A stretch of 64,000 bases of DNA from Thermoanaerobaculia bacterium. Lineage in GTDB: Bacteria; Acidobacteriota; Thermoanaerobaculia; Multivoradales; Multivoraceae. Below the pieces are notes generated by a model that was given only the letters and a program-made list of their open reading frames with translations, was not told where the DNA came from and made no database searches. Positions within the stretch are counted from its first letter, which is position 1; each line of letters starts with the position of its first letter. Made by a program: the position numbers and the translations under genes. The stretch lies in assembly GCA_022823665.1 (NCBI GenBank), contig JAJEHN010000001.1:124001-188000 (forward strand). Direction: 5' to 3'. Positions 26,301 through 35,559 of this stretch are shown here, piece after piece.

Positions 26301-26540
26301 CTGACGCTGGGACTCGGCGAGGGTTCCGAACTGCAGGCCCCCCTGGCGCGGGTCGTCGTCGGCGGCCTGCTCGCCTCGACGCTGATCACGCTGATCTTCG
26401 TGCCCTCGCTCTACCTGCTGGTCGAGCGCGGCCGGGAACGGCGGCGGGCGATGCGCGCCCGCCGGAAAGCGGCGCGGAAGGCCGGCGTGCACCTTCCGCA
26501 GACCGCTCCGGCGATGCAGAGCTCTCGGGTTCAGGCCTGA
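23376..26540 (+). CDS. RND-family efflux transporter (AcrB/HAE-like)
   Basis: The 1054-residue pump has twelve membrane helices and two large periplasmic loops, the normal RND plan. TM4 reads MLVDGSIVVLES: Asp399 matches AcrB Asp407, but the second Asp is Gly400. TM10 reads VVNNAIVLVDNVNR: Asn927 replaces AcrB Lys940. The subfamily therefore uses a reduced proton relay, a pattern seen in other RND branches. The GTG start at 23376 has GAGGT five bases upstream. The substrate is unknown; the local MarR-type regulator suggests a drug, bile-like or organic-acid inducer. It ends 13 bases from the convergent TonB receptor gene. Confidence 0.94.
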   Translation: MNLPRLSANRPVGVTMLYVCVVVIGLVAVRQLAVDLMPEVDMPRVSITTTYEGVAPEEMESLITRPVEQALSTVTGLDQLNSMSAEGMSSIQAQFDWGVDLNEVVNDIREQLDFVRGMLPEDASEPTLFKFNLSDMPVVFLGLSGTGDARQVRHMAEQTISRRLERLPGVASVDIQGGRVREIQVQLAADRMAALGITPSEVTSALSRENRNVSAGDMLETGREVLIRAIGEFDRKVDVENTIVAIRDGRPILVRDVGRVDDGIRELTNELWINGTEGMRMYVMKQSGSNTVEVVDRLKREIDAINRDYAGRAEITILMDGAEFIRQAVNNVQLGALFGAALAVLVLMFFLRDLRATLIVGAAIPISVLATLALMYFNGFTLNVISLAGIALGVGMLVDGSIVVLESIYRRLHEGERPTAAAVAGSNEVAMAIAAGTLTTVAVFMPVVFISGFAGIFFNQLAITVSFALLCALFVALTLIPAAAARWLREVPKSRQVTDECVAALGPVDMAYGRMIEWALGKPGMVMATAVVLLLGSFALVPVIGLELMPESDEGRLNMQVEMPVGAPLDTTTGTMKEIEARVRGALRPGELDSVITTAGPESWWRPAQSNQGTMEILLTPLTDRSRSQEEILASIRHAIDDVPAARIQLFASSSNMMMRMMRGGQDARLVVEIRGHDLDQGDELAQRVITAMTAVPGVVHPRIDRESGQLERTLRVDRARLAELGLNGSQVADAVEHYVLGRVATKFRDQGDEFDIRVQLQPEDRLRIEQLPQLPIVTPRGDIVPLGSVASINPGEGPLSINRENQERYMQVFAGIDGRRFSDVASDVEAALARVETPYGFTVEMGGELEEQRQVFVELFIGVLLAVFLVYTVMAVQFESLVQPLVIMTAVPFSLLGVLLTLAVTGTTLNMNSFLGLVVLVGIVVNNAIVLVDNVNRMRRDVGCTLHEALIRGSRRRLRPILMTTLTTALGLLPLTLGLGEGSELQAPLARVVVGGLLASTLITLIFVPSLYLLVERGRERRRAMRARRKAARKAGVHLPQTAPAMQSSRVQA

Positions 26541-26553
26541 AGGCTCGAGCGAC

Positions 26554-29160
26554 TCAGTTCCCGCGGCCCCAGCGATACTGCAGCCTGGAGTAGTAGTACG
26601 CCCCGCTGACGTCGAAGGGCGCGCGGGTACTGTGCGGGTTGCCCAGCAGCGTCGGCGTCGGATTGCCGTCGCCGGTCTCGCCCAGGGCGTTGCGAGCGCC
26701 GATCGCCAGCCGGGCGCCGCCGGGCAACGGAACGCCGACCTCGACGTCCAGCAGGTACGCGCCTCCGAAGTCGAGAGCGATGAACGGGTCGTGCCAGCCG
26801 TCGTAGTAGCCGAGCCGGGCGAGCAGTTCGACCGGCCGCCGGGTCTGCGTGTGACGGCCGAGTTCGTGGTGCAGCGTCGCGTTCCAGCGCACTCCCGGGA
26901 GGGCCTCCTCCAGTTCGCGGATGCGCCGCTGGTCCAGGGTCAGCGGGTTGAAATCCACGACTTCGGTCGAGGTCACGTTGAGGGCCAGGTCGAGCGTCGT
27001 GTGTCCGCCGGCCTGCGGCGGCCGCCAGGTGACGACCAGGTCCACGCCCTCCGTGCGGGTCTCGAAGTCGTTGGCGAAGAAGCGGAAGTTCGTGATGTTG
27101 GCGGCGCTCGTGATGCCTTCCGCCAGCAGTTGCTCGACCTCGAAGGGCTGGAGTTCGAACAGCCCCGTCACTCCCAGCCGATCGCTCACGTCGACCCGGA
27201 ACAGGTCCGCCGTAAGCGTCCACGGACCGCGCTCGACGATCGCGCCCGCGGCCAGGTTGACCGACTTCTCCGCGTCGAGGGCCTTGCCCCCGCGCAGGGC
27301 GGCAACCCTGGAGGCCGGCGGGATCGTGCCGTTGTTGACCAGCTCGAAGCGCTCCGCGTCCCACTGCGTCGAGACATTGAACGCGTTCTGCTGGCCGGGT
27401 GTCGGCGCCCGGAAGCCCGTCGACGCACTCGCGCGCAGGGCGAGAGCCTCCGAGACCTGACGGCGGCCCGCGATCTTGCCGTTGAGCGCCGAGCCGAAGT
27501 CCTCGTAGTCCTCCAGGCGCACCGCCAGGCCCAGGTTCCAGGATTCGTCCGGCGGCCCGTACTCCAGGTCGGCGTAGACCGCCGAGTTTGCACGGGTCCA
27601 GGCTCCCGCCGCGACCGGGCTGAACCCGGGGAATCCGTTCGAGCCGGAACTGAATCCCTGCCGGGCATAGGGACCGATCCGCCAGGAATCGGGGTCGCCG
27701 AGGCCGATCTCGAAGCGCTCCTCGCGCCACTCCAGACCGCCTGCCAGATGGAGCCGCTCACCGAACTGACGCAGCAGATCGAGGTTCGCGCTCACGTCGC
27801 GCTGGCCGTAGAGGCCGGGCTTGAAGGAGGTCGGGCTGAGCGGTCCGAGCGACGCGTTCACGCTGTCGAACAGCAGGAAGTCGATCTCGTTCCGGCCGGC
27901 GCTGACGCTCACGTCCCAACCGGTCCCGGAGGCGGTGAAACCGCGAACGCCGAGGACGAGCGACGAGTCCACGCGGTCGCCGCCGAACACCGGCTGGAAA
28001 CCGCCCGGGAAGAGCTCCTGGAAGCTGAAGCAGTTCGGATCGTCGAAGACGCGTCCCAGCGCGTCCTGGTCCGGAAGCGCGTCCGTCACTGCGACGACCG
28101 GGCATCCGGCCGAGCCATCCGGCGTCCCGTCGGCCGCGTCCAGGGCGTCTCCGATCAGCAGCGTCGCGCCGCCGTCGCCGCTGTAGACGGCGTCCCGGGT
28201 GTTCGGGTTGCGGAAGAAGAAGTTCCTCGCCGTCACGTTGCGGTCCGCGTGGTTCGCCCAGCCGTAGAACTGCGTGGCGCCGCCGCTTCCCAGCGGCCGG
28301 CCGAAGTTGATCCAGAGCTTCACGTCGTCGTCGACCTCGGCCTTGCCCCACCTCTGAGCAGGATCGGCCACGTGAGTGTTCCCCGCGGCGACCAGGGCCA
28401 GAGCATCAGCTCGCTGCATGGAGCGGTTGGTCGGATTCGAACCGCCGTACTCGAGGCTCACGTTCGCGAAGCCGGCCTCGCCCCAGGGCAGGCCGACGTT
28501 GCCGGCCACCGTGACGGACTCCCCGTCGCCCGCGTCGTACAGGCCGGTCAGCACCTCGAACGAACCGCCGGAGCGCGCGTCGCTGAGCAGGAAGTTCATG
28601 ATCCCCGCGATCGCGTCCGAGCCGTACTGAGCCGAAGCGCCGTCTCTCAGGACCTCGACCTGGCGAAGCGCGATGGCAGGAATCGCGGACAGGTCCGGCC
28701 CCTGGGCGCCGTGCGAAACGCCGATCCGCGACCACAGGATCACGGCGCCGCGGTGCCGCCGCTTGCCGTTCACCAGCACCAGCGTATGGTCCGGCGCCAG
28801 GCCGCGCAGGTTCGTCGGCCGCACGATGGTCGCCGCGTCGCCGCTGATCGCACTGATGTTCAGCGACGGCACCACGGTGCGCAGAAGCTGATCGAGGTTC
28901 GTTTCTCCCTGATGCGCGACGTGCTCCGCCGAGATCACGTCGACGGGCACCATCGACTTCGTCACCGAACGCTCCCGCGCCCGGCTGCCGGTGACGACGA
29001 TCTCCTCGTCGATGTGTCCCGCGGGTTCGTCGGAGTCGGCTTCAGCGTGCGCAGCGTCCACCGATTCCGTATCGCCGTCCTGCTGGCCGGACAGCGGACC
29101 AGCTAGGAACAGAGCGAACAACAGCCCGCGCGCCGCGAGACGCCAGCAAGTAACTCCCAT
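26554..29160 (-). CDS. TonB-dependent outer membrane receptor
   Basis: The 868-residue protein has a signal peptide (to about residue 25), an acidic linker, a plug domain from about residue 55 (IVVTGSRARERSV, then LDQLLRTVVPSLN and LRDGASAQYGSDAIAG near 175-190) and a C-terminal beta-barrel ending YSRLQYRWGRGN. GGAGG lies eight bases before the ATG at 29160. It is the last gene of an operon with a dihaem cytochrome c and a PQQ dehydrogenase. In other bacteria receptors beside such enzymes can import lanthanide chelates or PQQ. Sequence alone cannot show the ligand, and many TonB receptors of this family carry glycans or lipids. Confidence 0.92.
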   Translation of the reverse strand: MGVTCWRLAARGLLFALFLAGPLSGQQDGDTESVDAAHAEADSDEPAGHIDEEIVVTGSRARERSVTKSMVPVDVISAEHVAHQGETNLDQLLRTVVPSLNISAISGDAATIVRPTNLRGLAPDHTLVLVNGKRRHRGAVILWSRIGVSHGAQGPDLSAIPAIALRQVEVLRDGASAQYGSDAIAGIMNFLLSDARSGGSFEVLTGLYDAGDGESVTVAGNVGLPWGEAGFANVSLEYGGSNPTNRSMQRADALALVAAGNTHVADPAQRWGKAEVDDDVKLWINFGRPLGSGGATQFYGWANHADRNVTARNFFFRNPNTRDAVYSGDGGATLLIGDALDAADGTPDGSAGCPVVAVTDALPDQDALGRVFDDPNCFSFQELFPGGFQPVFGGDRVDSSLVLGVRGFTASGTGWDVSVSAGRNEIDFLLFDSVNASLGPLSPTSFKPGLYGQRDVSANLDLLRQFGERLHLAGGLEWREERFEIGLGDPDSWRIGPYARQGFSSGSNGFPGFSPVAAGAWTRANSAVYADLEYGPPDESWNLGLAVRLEDYEDFGSALNGKIAGRRQVSEALALRASASTGFRAPTPGQQNAFNVSTQWDAERFELVNNGTIPPASRVAALRGGKALDAEKSVNLAAGAIVERGPWTLTADLFRVDVSDRLGVTGLFELQPFEVEQLLAEGITSAANITNFRFFANDFETRTEGVDLVVTWRPPQAGGHTTLDLALNVTSTEVVDFNPLTLDQRRIRELEEALPGVRWNATLHHELGRHTQTRRPVELLARLGYYDGWHDPFIALDFGGAYLLDVEVGVPLPGGARLAIGARNALGETGDGNPTPTLLGNPHSTRAPFDVSGAYYYSRLQYRWGRGN

Positions 29161-29200
29161 CTCCGAAACCTCCGCCCGGTCGCGCCGACCCGCCTGGACC

Positions 29201-30838
29201 CTACTCCTCAGCCAGCCCGAACACGAAGACGACGTTGCCCATCGCGACGACGATCCGCTGCTGCCCGCCGACCGCGTAGCTCATCGGCGAGGCGTGCGGC
29301 GCGGCGCCGAGCGAGATCCGCCAGAGCGGCTCGCCGGTCTCTTCGTCGAGGGCGAAGAAGTAGCCGTCGACGCTGGCGCTCCACACCAGGCCGCCGGCGG
29401 TGGCGAGGACGCCGCTGCGGGTCCGCGGCGTGATCGGAAACTCCCAGCGGACTTCGCCGGTCGTCGCCTCGATCGCACGGATCGCGCTCTGGTAGTGGTC
29501 CGCAGCGAGCGGCATCCTGTGCCCGCCGCCCAGGAAGATGCTGCCCTCCTCGTAATCGTCGTCCCGCTGGTAGTAGATGCCCTCAGCGTCGAAGGAGTTG
29601 ACGTAGAGGAAACCGCTGCGCGGGCTGTACGCCGGCGACCACCAGTTCGTCGCGCCGCCGGCGATCGGCGCCACCGTGGTGCCCTCGGTGGTCGGGAAGA
29701 CGTTCTCCCGCAGGATCGGCCGGCCGTTCTCGTCCAGGCCGTGGGCCCAGGTCTGGAGCGCGAACGGCTCGCCGAGCAGAAACTGCCCGCTGGTCCGGTC
29801 GAGCAGGTAGTAGAAGGCGTTGCGGTTCGCCCACAGCATCACCCTGCGCGGCTCGCCGTTCAGCTCGACATCCGCCAGCACCGGCACCTGGATCGCGTCC
29901 CAGTCCCACACGTCGTGGGGTGTGAACTGGAAGTGCCAGACGATCTCGCCGGTCTTGCCGTCGAGCGCCAGCACCGAGGACGAGTACAGGTTGTCGCCGA
30001 GGCGCAGGTCCCCGTTCCAGTCCGGCGCCGGGTTGCCGCCGCCCCAGTAGATGAGGTCGAGTTCCGGGTCGTAGACGCCGGTCAGCCAGGTCGGCGCGCC
30101 GCCGGTGCGCCAGGAATCGCCGGCCCAGGTCTCGTTGCCGGGCTCGCCCGGTCCCGGCACCGTGTAGGTACGCCACCTGCGCTCGCCGGTCGCGGCGTCG
30201 TAGCCGTCGATGAAGCCGCGGATGCCGAACTCGCCGCCGGCGATGCCGGTGACGACCGTGTCGCCGACGACCAGCGGCGCCGCCGTCTTGCTGTAGCCCT
30301 TCGTGTGGTCGGCCACCTCGGTGTCCCAGAGCAGGGAGCCCGAGCGGGCGTCGATCGCCACCAGGTGGGCGTCGTTCGTGCTCATGTACAGGGTCTCGCC
30401 CAGGATCGCCACGCCCCGGTTGTTGCGGCCGCAGCACAGCCTGATGCCGTCCGGCAGCGGGTGCTCGTAGCGCCAGTACGCCCGCCCCGTCACGGCGTCG
30501 ACCGCGGTCACGTTGCTGGGCGACTCGGTGATGAACATGACGCCGTCGACCACCAGCGGCGTCGTCTGGTTGCGGTCGAGCTGCCGAATCTGGTGCGCCC
30601 ACTTCAACTCCAGACGCTCCACGTTCCCGCGGTCGATCTGATCCAGCCGGCTGTAGCGCTGCCCGTGTAGGGCGCCGTGGTACATGAGCCAGTTGTGCGG
30701 TTCGTCGTCCGAGTTGACAAGCCGTTCCCAGGTCACCGGCGAGAGGAGCGGCATGCCGTCGGCTCCCGGCTCCTGGGCAGGCGCCGCATGCGCGGTGGCC
30801 AGGAGCAACGCCGCGCCGACCCATCCGATCGGTCTCAT
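29201..30838 (-). CDS. PQQ-dependent dehydrogenase with lanthanide-type Asp-x-Asp metal site
   Basis: Periplasmic quinoprotein alcohol dehydrogenase of 545 residues with a signal peptide (cleavage near residue 21). It is an eight-bladed propeller with repeated tryptophan-docking motifs. Adjacent Cys135-Cys136 (RLCCGRNNRG) would form the ring disulfide over PQQ. Predicted metal ligands are Glu203 (GGEFGIRG), Asn269 (GGGNPAP), Asp312 and Asp314 (HDVWDWDAI). An Asp two residues after the catalytic Asp is the published hallmark of lanthanide-dependent XoxF and PedH enzymes; calcium enzymes have Ala, Ser or Thr. No fused cytochrome. The start overlaps the cytochrome c stop (ATGA), so that protein is the probable electron acceptor. 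The likely substrates are alcohols or aldehydes. Confidence 0.9.
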   Translation of the reverse strand: MRPIGWVGAALLLATAHAAPAQEPGADGMPLLSPVTWERLVNSDDEPHNWLMYHGALHGQRYSRLDQIDRGNVERLELKWAHQIRQLDRNQTTPLVVDGVMFITESPSNVTAVDAVTGRAYWRYEHPLPDGIRLCCGRNNRGVAILGETLYMSTNDAHLVAIDARSGSLLWDTEVADHTKGYSKTAAPLVVGDTVVTGIAGGEFGIRGFIDGYDAATGERRWRTYTVPGPGEPGNETWAGDSWRTGGAPTWLTGVYDPELDLIYWGGGNPAPDWNGDLRLGDNLYSSSVLALDGKTGEIVWHFQFTPHDVWDWDAIQVPVLADVELNGEPRRVMLWANRNAFYYLLDRTSGQFLLGEPFALQTWAHGLDENGRPILRENVFPTTEGTTVAPIAGGATNWWSPAYSPRSGFLYVNSFDAEGIYYQRDDDYEEGSIFLGGGHRMPLAADHYQSAIRAIEATTGEVRWEFPITPRTRSGVLATAGGLVWSASVDGYFFALDEETGEPLWRISLGAAPHASPMSYAVGGQQRIVVAMGNVVFVFGLAEE

Positions 30839-31668
30839 GGGTCACTCCCCCGCAGCGAGGCGAGATAGGCGACCAGGTTGTCGACCTCAGCCTCCGGGAG
30901 AGCCTCGGCGGGCATCGTCGACGTCTGCTCCCGTTCGACCGCGCGCAGCGACGCCTTGGCGAAGGACCGGAGCCTCTCCTCGCCGTCCATGATGCGCAAG
31001 TTGAACGTGTCCTCGCCCATCCTCAACCCCTCGACCACCATGCCGTCGGCGCTCGTTACTCGCACGGTCCACCAGCGCGGCGCGACCTCGGCGCTCGGCT
31101 CGGTCAGATCTTCCGCAAGTTCGTCGGGATCGCGACGCTCGCCGACCCGCGACAGATCCGGCCCCAGCCGACCGCCACGGCCGCCCACCATGTGGCAGCG
31201 CCCGCAGTCCAGCCGCTCGAACGTACCCCGGCCTGCCTCAACCGACCCAGGCAAGGAAGCCACGTCCACGTACCTCGACAGCGTTCGCAGATACGTCACC
31301 AACTGCCAGATCTCCTGATCCCCGGCGCGCCGCAGGCCACGCATCGACGTGCCCTCGATGCCGTCGCGAATCACCTCATAGAGGCCAGCGTCCGTCGACG
31401 CATGCTGGAACCGTCCGGTCGTCAGATCCGGCCCGTCCGCCTCCTCGCCTCCGGTGGCATCCACCCCGTGACAGCTCGTGCACTTCGACTGAAACTGACG
31501 CTGCCCCATCCGCACGTCGATCCCACTCGTGTACGGATTCTCCGGCTCCTCGGCAGCCACACCCACCGCAAACATCACAACAAGCAGCAGCACGATCGAT
31601 CCTCCCCACGCCACCGCCTTGATCGCAGTCAGCCACGAGCGAACCCGCCGCCTACACGACCCGCGCAC
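30835..31668 (-). CDS. Dihaem cytochrome c, electron partner of the PQQ dehydrogenase
   Basis: The 277-residue product has a long N-region and a signal or anchor helix at about residues 19-38, then two CxxCH motifs: CTSCH (63-67) and CGRCH (155-159). The second half resembles the haem-binding domain common in Planctomycetes and Acidobacteria proteins, with the MVVEGLRMGEDTF segment. I use GTG 31668 because GGAAGG lies six bases upstream and a good signal peptide follows. Longer ATG starts would read through the inverted repeat at 31693-31845. The stop overlaps the PQQ dehydrogenase start by four bases. Confidence 0.85.
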   Translation of the reverse strand: MRGSCRRRVRSWLTAIKAVAWGGSIVLLLVVMFAVGVAAEEPENPYTSGIDVRMGQRQFQSKCTSCHGVDATGGEEADGPDLTTGRFQHASTDAGLYEVIRDGIEGTSMRGLRRAGDQEIWQLVTYLRTLSRYVDVASLPGSVEAGRGTFERLDCGRCHMVGGRGGRLGPDLSRVGERRDPDELAEDLTEPSAEVAPRWWTVRVTSADGMVVEGLRMGEDTFNLRIMDGEERLRSFAKASLRAVEREQTSTMPAEALPEAEVDNLVAYLASLRGSDP

Positions 31669-31692
31669 CCGAAGCCTTCCAGCCGGTCCGGG

Positions 31693-31845
31693 GGCCTGAG
31701 GGGAGGGTCCCAGCGGACTCGGAGCGAGCGACGCTCGTCGACTACTCATCCACCGAAACCTACCGGAGCGAGCGGAGCGGAGTGAGCGCCGGCCTCCCAT
31801 CGTCCTCTAAAGCGCGAACGGCCGCTGGGACCCTCCCCTCAGGCC
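31693..31845. repeat. Inverted-repeat element, copy 1
   Basis: Two perfectly complementary 24-base arms lie at 31693-31716 and 31822-31845, around a core of about 105 bases. The arms have the core GAGGGGAGGGTCCCAGC. Inside are a shorter palindrome, CGAGCG-A-CGCTCG (31725-31737), and the ten-mer CATCCACCGA (31747-31756), which is shared with copy 2 at 35356-35533. It occupies the gap between the cytochrome c gene start and the reductase gene stop, both on the minus strand. No transposase or target duplication is recognisable. It could act as an RNA hairpin. Confidence 0.8.
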
Positions 31846-31863
31846 TCCGGATCGGCGGGTGTT

Positions 31864-32940
31864 CTAGTCGCCGGCATCCGGCTCCGGCCGCCGCTTCGGC
31901 TCCACGCCGGCCACGGCGATCAGCGACTCAACACAGTCGCGCAACGACTCGTCGAACGGCCGGAACGCAACGCCCGTCGCCTCGCGCATCCGGTCGTTGC
32001 GCAGCTCGACGCCGGCCCAGATGCCGCGAAGCTCCTGCTCGCGCTTCTGTATGTGTTCGGGGTGGATTTCGGTGACCGGAGGCGTGTCATGACGGAGTTC
32101 CGGCAGCAGCCGGTCGATGCCGGCGTTGATCTCCTCCACCGGCACCGCGTCCGCCGACCAGGCGATGTAGCGCTCGCCGTTCCCGACGTTGATGCTCTCG
32201 AGCAGCCGGATGTGGCACTCGGCGTCGTCGCGGACGTCCACCGTCATCCAGGGCCGGTACGCCTGCGTCTGCTCGCACTCCCCGCGCAGCATCAGCTCGA
32301 TGTTGTGCTGCCAGGGTCCCTTCTCCTTCTGGTGCGCCGACAGGATCGGGCCGACGTTGTCGCCCGGGCAGCAGGTGATCGCGTCCCAGCGCCCGCTCTT
32401 CCCGGCGGCCCTGGTGAACGCCTGCTGGGCGTAGATCTTGCTCATCGAGTAGCCGTGGCCGCGCTCGGGCGTCCGCTTCGGGTTCGACTCGTCCGGATAG
32501 CGGTCCTCGTACAGGACGGGGCGGCGGACGAACTCGTAGATGTCGGCCTCCATGATGACGGCGGCGATGCTGGAGGTGACGACCACGCGGGTGACCGACC
32601 CTGACTTCTCGATGCTCTCGACCATGTGGTCGCAGACGTTCTTCACGTAGTCGAAGTCGTTGTAGTCACTGACGTGCGCGATATGGGCGACACCGTGGCA
32701 GCCGGCGAAGATGTCGTCGAAGCAGCCCGCCTCGTCCAGGTTCGCCGAGTGGAGCGTCAGCCGGCCCGAGGCGTAGCCGTTCATCTCCCGCAGGAAGGTC
32801 GTCTTCTCCGGATCGTCCGCGTCGCGCACGCAGGCGCGCACCCGGTAGCCCTTGTCCAGCAGCAGCCGGACCGTCCAGCCGCCGACGAAGCCGGCGCTGC
32901 CGGTAACCGCGACGGTGCCGCCCTTCGGTATCGGAGCCAT
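31864..32940 (-). CDS. NAD(P)-dependent reductase, dihydroflavonol-4-reductase/epimerase-like
   Basis: An extended SDR of 358 residues. The nucleotide motif is VTGSAGFVGGWTV (residues 12-24), followed by the catalytic region VVVTSSIAAV and YSMSK (Tyr and Lys). The substrate-binding C-terminal half resembles DFR-like aldehyde and ketone reductases. The C-terminal tail is Pro/Asp/Glu-rich. The ATG at 32940 has GGGAGGA eight bases upstream. Its stop lies 18 bases from the arm of the inverted repeat. The substrate is unknown. Confidence 0.86.
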   Translation of the reverse strand: MAPIPKGGTVAVTGSAGFVGGWTVRLLLDKGYRVRACVRDADDPEKTTFLREMNGYASGRLTLHSANLDEAGCFDDIFAGCHGVAHIAHVSDYNDFDYVKNVCDHMVESIEKSGSVTRVVVTSSIAAVIMEADIYEFVRRPVLYEDRYPDESNPKRTPERGHGYSMSKIYAQQAFTRAAGKSGRWDAITCCPGDNVGPILSAHQKEKGPWQHNIELMLRGECEQTQAYRPWMTVDVRDDAECHIRLLESINVGNGERYIAWSADAVPVEEINAGIDRLLPELRHDTPPVTEIHPEHIQKREQELRGIWAGVELRNDRMREATGVAFRPFDESLRDCVESLIAVAGVEPKRRPEPDAGD

Positions 32941-33025
32941 ATCGCCTGTCCTCCCTGGTTCGGTTCGGGCGCGACGATACCCGACGACGGAACTGCTAGC
33001 TTTGTGGTGTCTGACCGAGCGACCC

Positions 33026-33583
33026 GTGAACATCGAATCCCTCGACCAGGTCAAGTGCGGCGAGCGCACCTACGAACTGCGCCGCCTGCGCCCGGACGAC
33101 CGGGACGACATCGTCTCGCTCGCCAGCGCGCTGCCGGAGATCGACCTCCAGTTCCTGCGCTCGGACCTGACCGATCCCGACGTCGTGGAGGGATGGATCC
33201 ACGACGCCGACACCGGCAGCCGCTTCACGACTCTGGCCCACTATGAAGGTGAACTCGTCGGCTACGGCAGCCTGAACCTGCGGGGACTGCAGTGGATGAG
33301 CCACCTGGGTGAGATCCGCGTGATCATCGCTGAGGCCCACCGCCGCTGCGGCCTCGGCCACGTGCTGACCGAGCGCGTCTTCGAAACCGCCAGAGAGCTG
33401 GGCCTGCTCAAGCTGGTCGCTCAGATGACGCGTGAGCAGATCGGCGCGCGGCGGGTGTTCGAGCGGCTCGGGTTCTCGCCCGAGGCCCTGCTCACCGACT
33501 GGGTCATCGACCGCTCCGGCCGTACGCGCGACATGATGATCATGTCCCACGACCTGGGCGCCGGGAAGCGGAGCCGCAGCTGA
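33026..33583 (+). CDS. GNAT-family N-acetyltransferase
   Basis: The 185-residue protein starts at GTG 33026 (VNIESLDQVKCGERTYELRRL), where the GNAT fold begins. The acetyl-CoA loop is visible in the EAHRRCGLGHVLTERVFETA segment (R/Q-x2-G-x-G/A type), and the substrate side ends ARRVFERLGF. TAGCTT at 32997-33002 may be the -10 of its promoter. The acceptor is not assignable. It heads a plus-strand run with exonuclease III and a sulfotransferase, with 29 bases between it and the next gene. Confidence 0.82.
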   Translation: MNIESLDQVKCGERTYELRRLRPDDRDDIVSLASALPEIDLQFLRSDLTDPDVVEGWIHDADTGSRFTTLAHYEGELVGYGSLNLRGLQWMSHLGEIRVIIAEAHRRCGLGHVLTERVFETARELGLLKLVAQMTREQIGARRVFERLGFSPEALLTDWVIDRSGRTRDMMIMSHDLGAGKRSRS

Positions 33584-33612
33584 GCCCCCGGACGCGCCGG
33601 CGCATCCGCGTC

Positions 33613-34385
33613 GTGTCCTGGAACGTGAACGGGCTACGCGCCTGCGCCCGCAAGGGCTTCCTCGACTGGCTCGGATCGAGCCGGGCGCAGGTCGTGGGCC
33701 TGCAGGAAACAAAGGCCCGCGCCGAGCAACTGGCGCCCGAGCTGCGGCGACCACCCCGCTGGCACACGGCCTTCTCGAGCGCGGAACGACCAGGCTACTC
33801 CGGCGTCGGCCTCTACTCGCGGCTGGAACCGACCTGGGTCCGCACCTCGCTTGGCGAGCATCGCTTCGACGCCGAAGGCCGCCTCCAACTCGCCCTGTTC
33901 GGCCAACTGCTGGTGGCGAACGTCTACTTCCCCAAGGGCAGCGGCAGCCAGCGCGACAACAGCCGGGTGCCCTACAAGCTGGACTTCTATCGAGCCCTTT
34001 TCGACCAGCTCGACCAGGCGCGTGAAGCCGGCTACCGCGTCCTGGTCATGGGCGACTTCAACACGGCGCCGCAGCCGATCGACCTGGCGAGGCCGAAGCA
34101 GAACCGGAAGCACTCGGGCTTCCTGCCCGAAGAGTGCGACGAGTTCCAGCGCTGGCTCGACGCCGGCTGGATCGACACCTTCCGGACCCTGAACCCCGAC
34201 AGGGTGCGCTACAGCTGGTGGAAGCAGGCGTTCCATGCCCGCGAGCGCAACGTCGGCTGGCGGATCGATCTCGTGCTGGCCTCGGAAGCCGCCATGCGCT
34301 TCGTCGAACGGGCCTTCATCCTGACCAGCGTCACCGGCTCGGACCACTGTCCCGTAGGCGTCGACATGTCCGCGGAGGTTCTCGG

Positions 34386-34389
<4 letters not shown>
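33613..34389 (+). CDS. xth: Exodeoxyribonuclease III / AP endonuclease
   Basis: Repairs abasic sites and removes 3'-blocking groups from DNA. The 258-residue protein shows the exonuclease-endonuclease-phosphatase plan: WNVNGLRA near the start, LQETKA with the metal-binding Glu, GYSGVGLYSR, GDFNTAP, WRIDLVLA and the final SDHCPV catalytic pair. The GTG at 33613 is taken as start; it shortens the first strand slightly, and the frame continues upstream (RIRVVSW) to a CTG overlapping the GNAT stop, which is a fair alternative. The stop overlaps the sulfotransferase start (ATGA). Confidence 0.9.
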
Positions 34390-35414
<1,025 letters not shown>

Positions 35415-35559
35415 ACCTTCCCTCAAGCGACACCCTCGCGGAGCGCAGTCGACCGAGCGAACCCCCACCCCCCCATCCACCGAGAGGGGGTGAGCGTCCC
35501 CCTGCGACCCTCTCCTCCGGGCCAGCCGCGGGCGGGTGCGTCCGACCCAGCCGACGCCG

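Noticed and set aside
31669..31800. Longer N-terminus for the dihaem cytochrome c
   Set aside because: It would translate the inverted-repeat arm into an Arg/Pro/Ser-rich sequence with no signal peptide, and the GTG at 31668 has a better Shine-Dalgarno.
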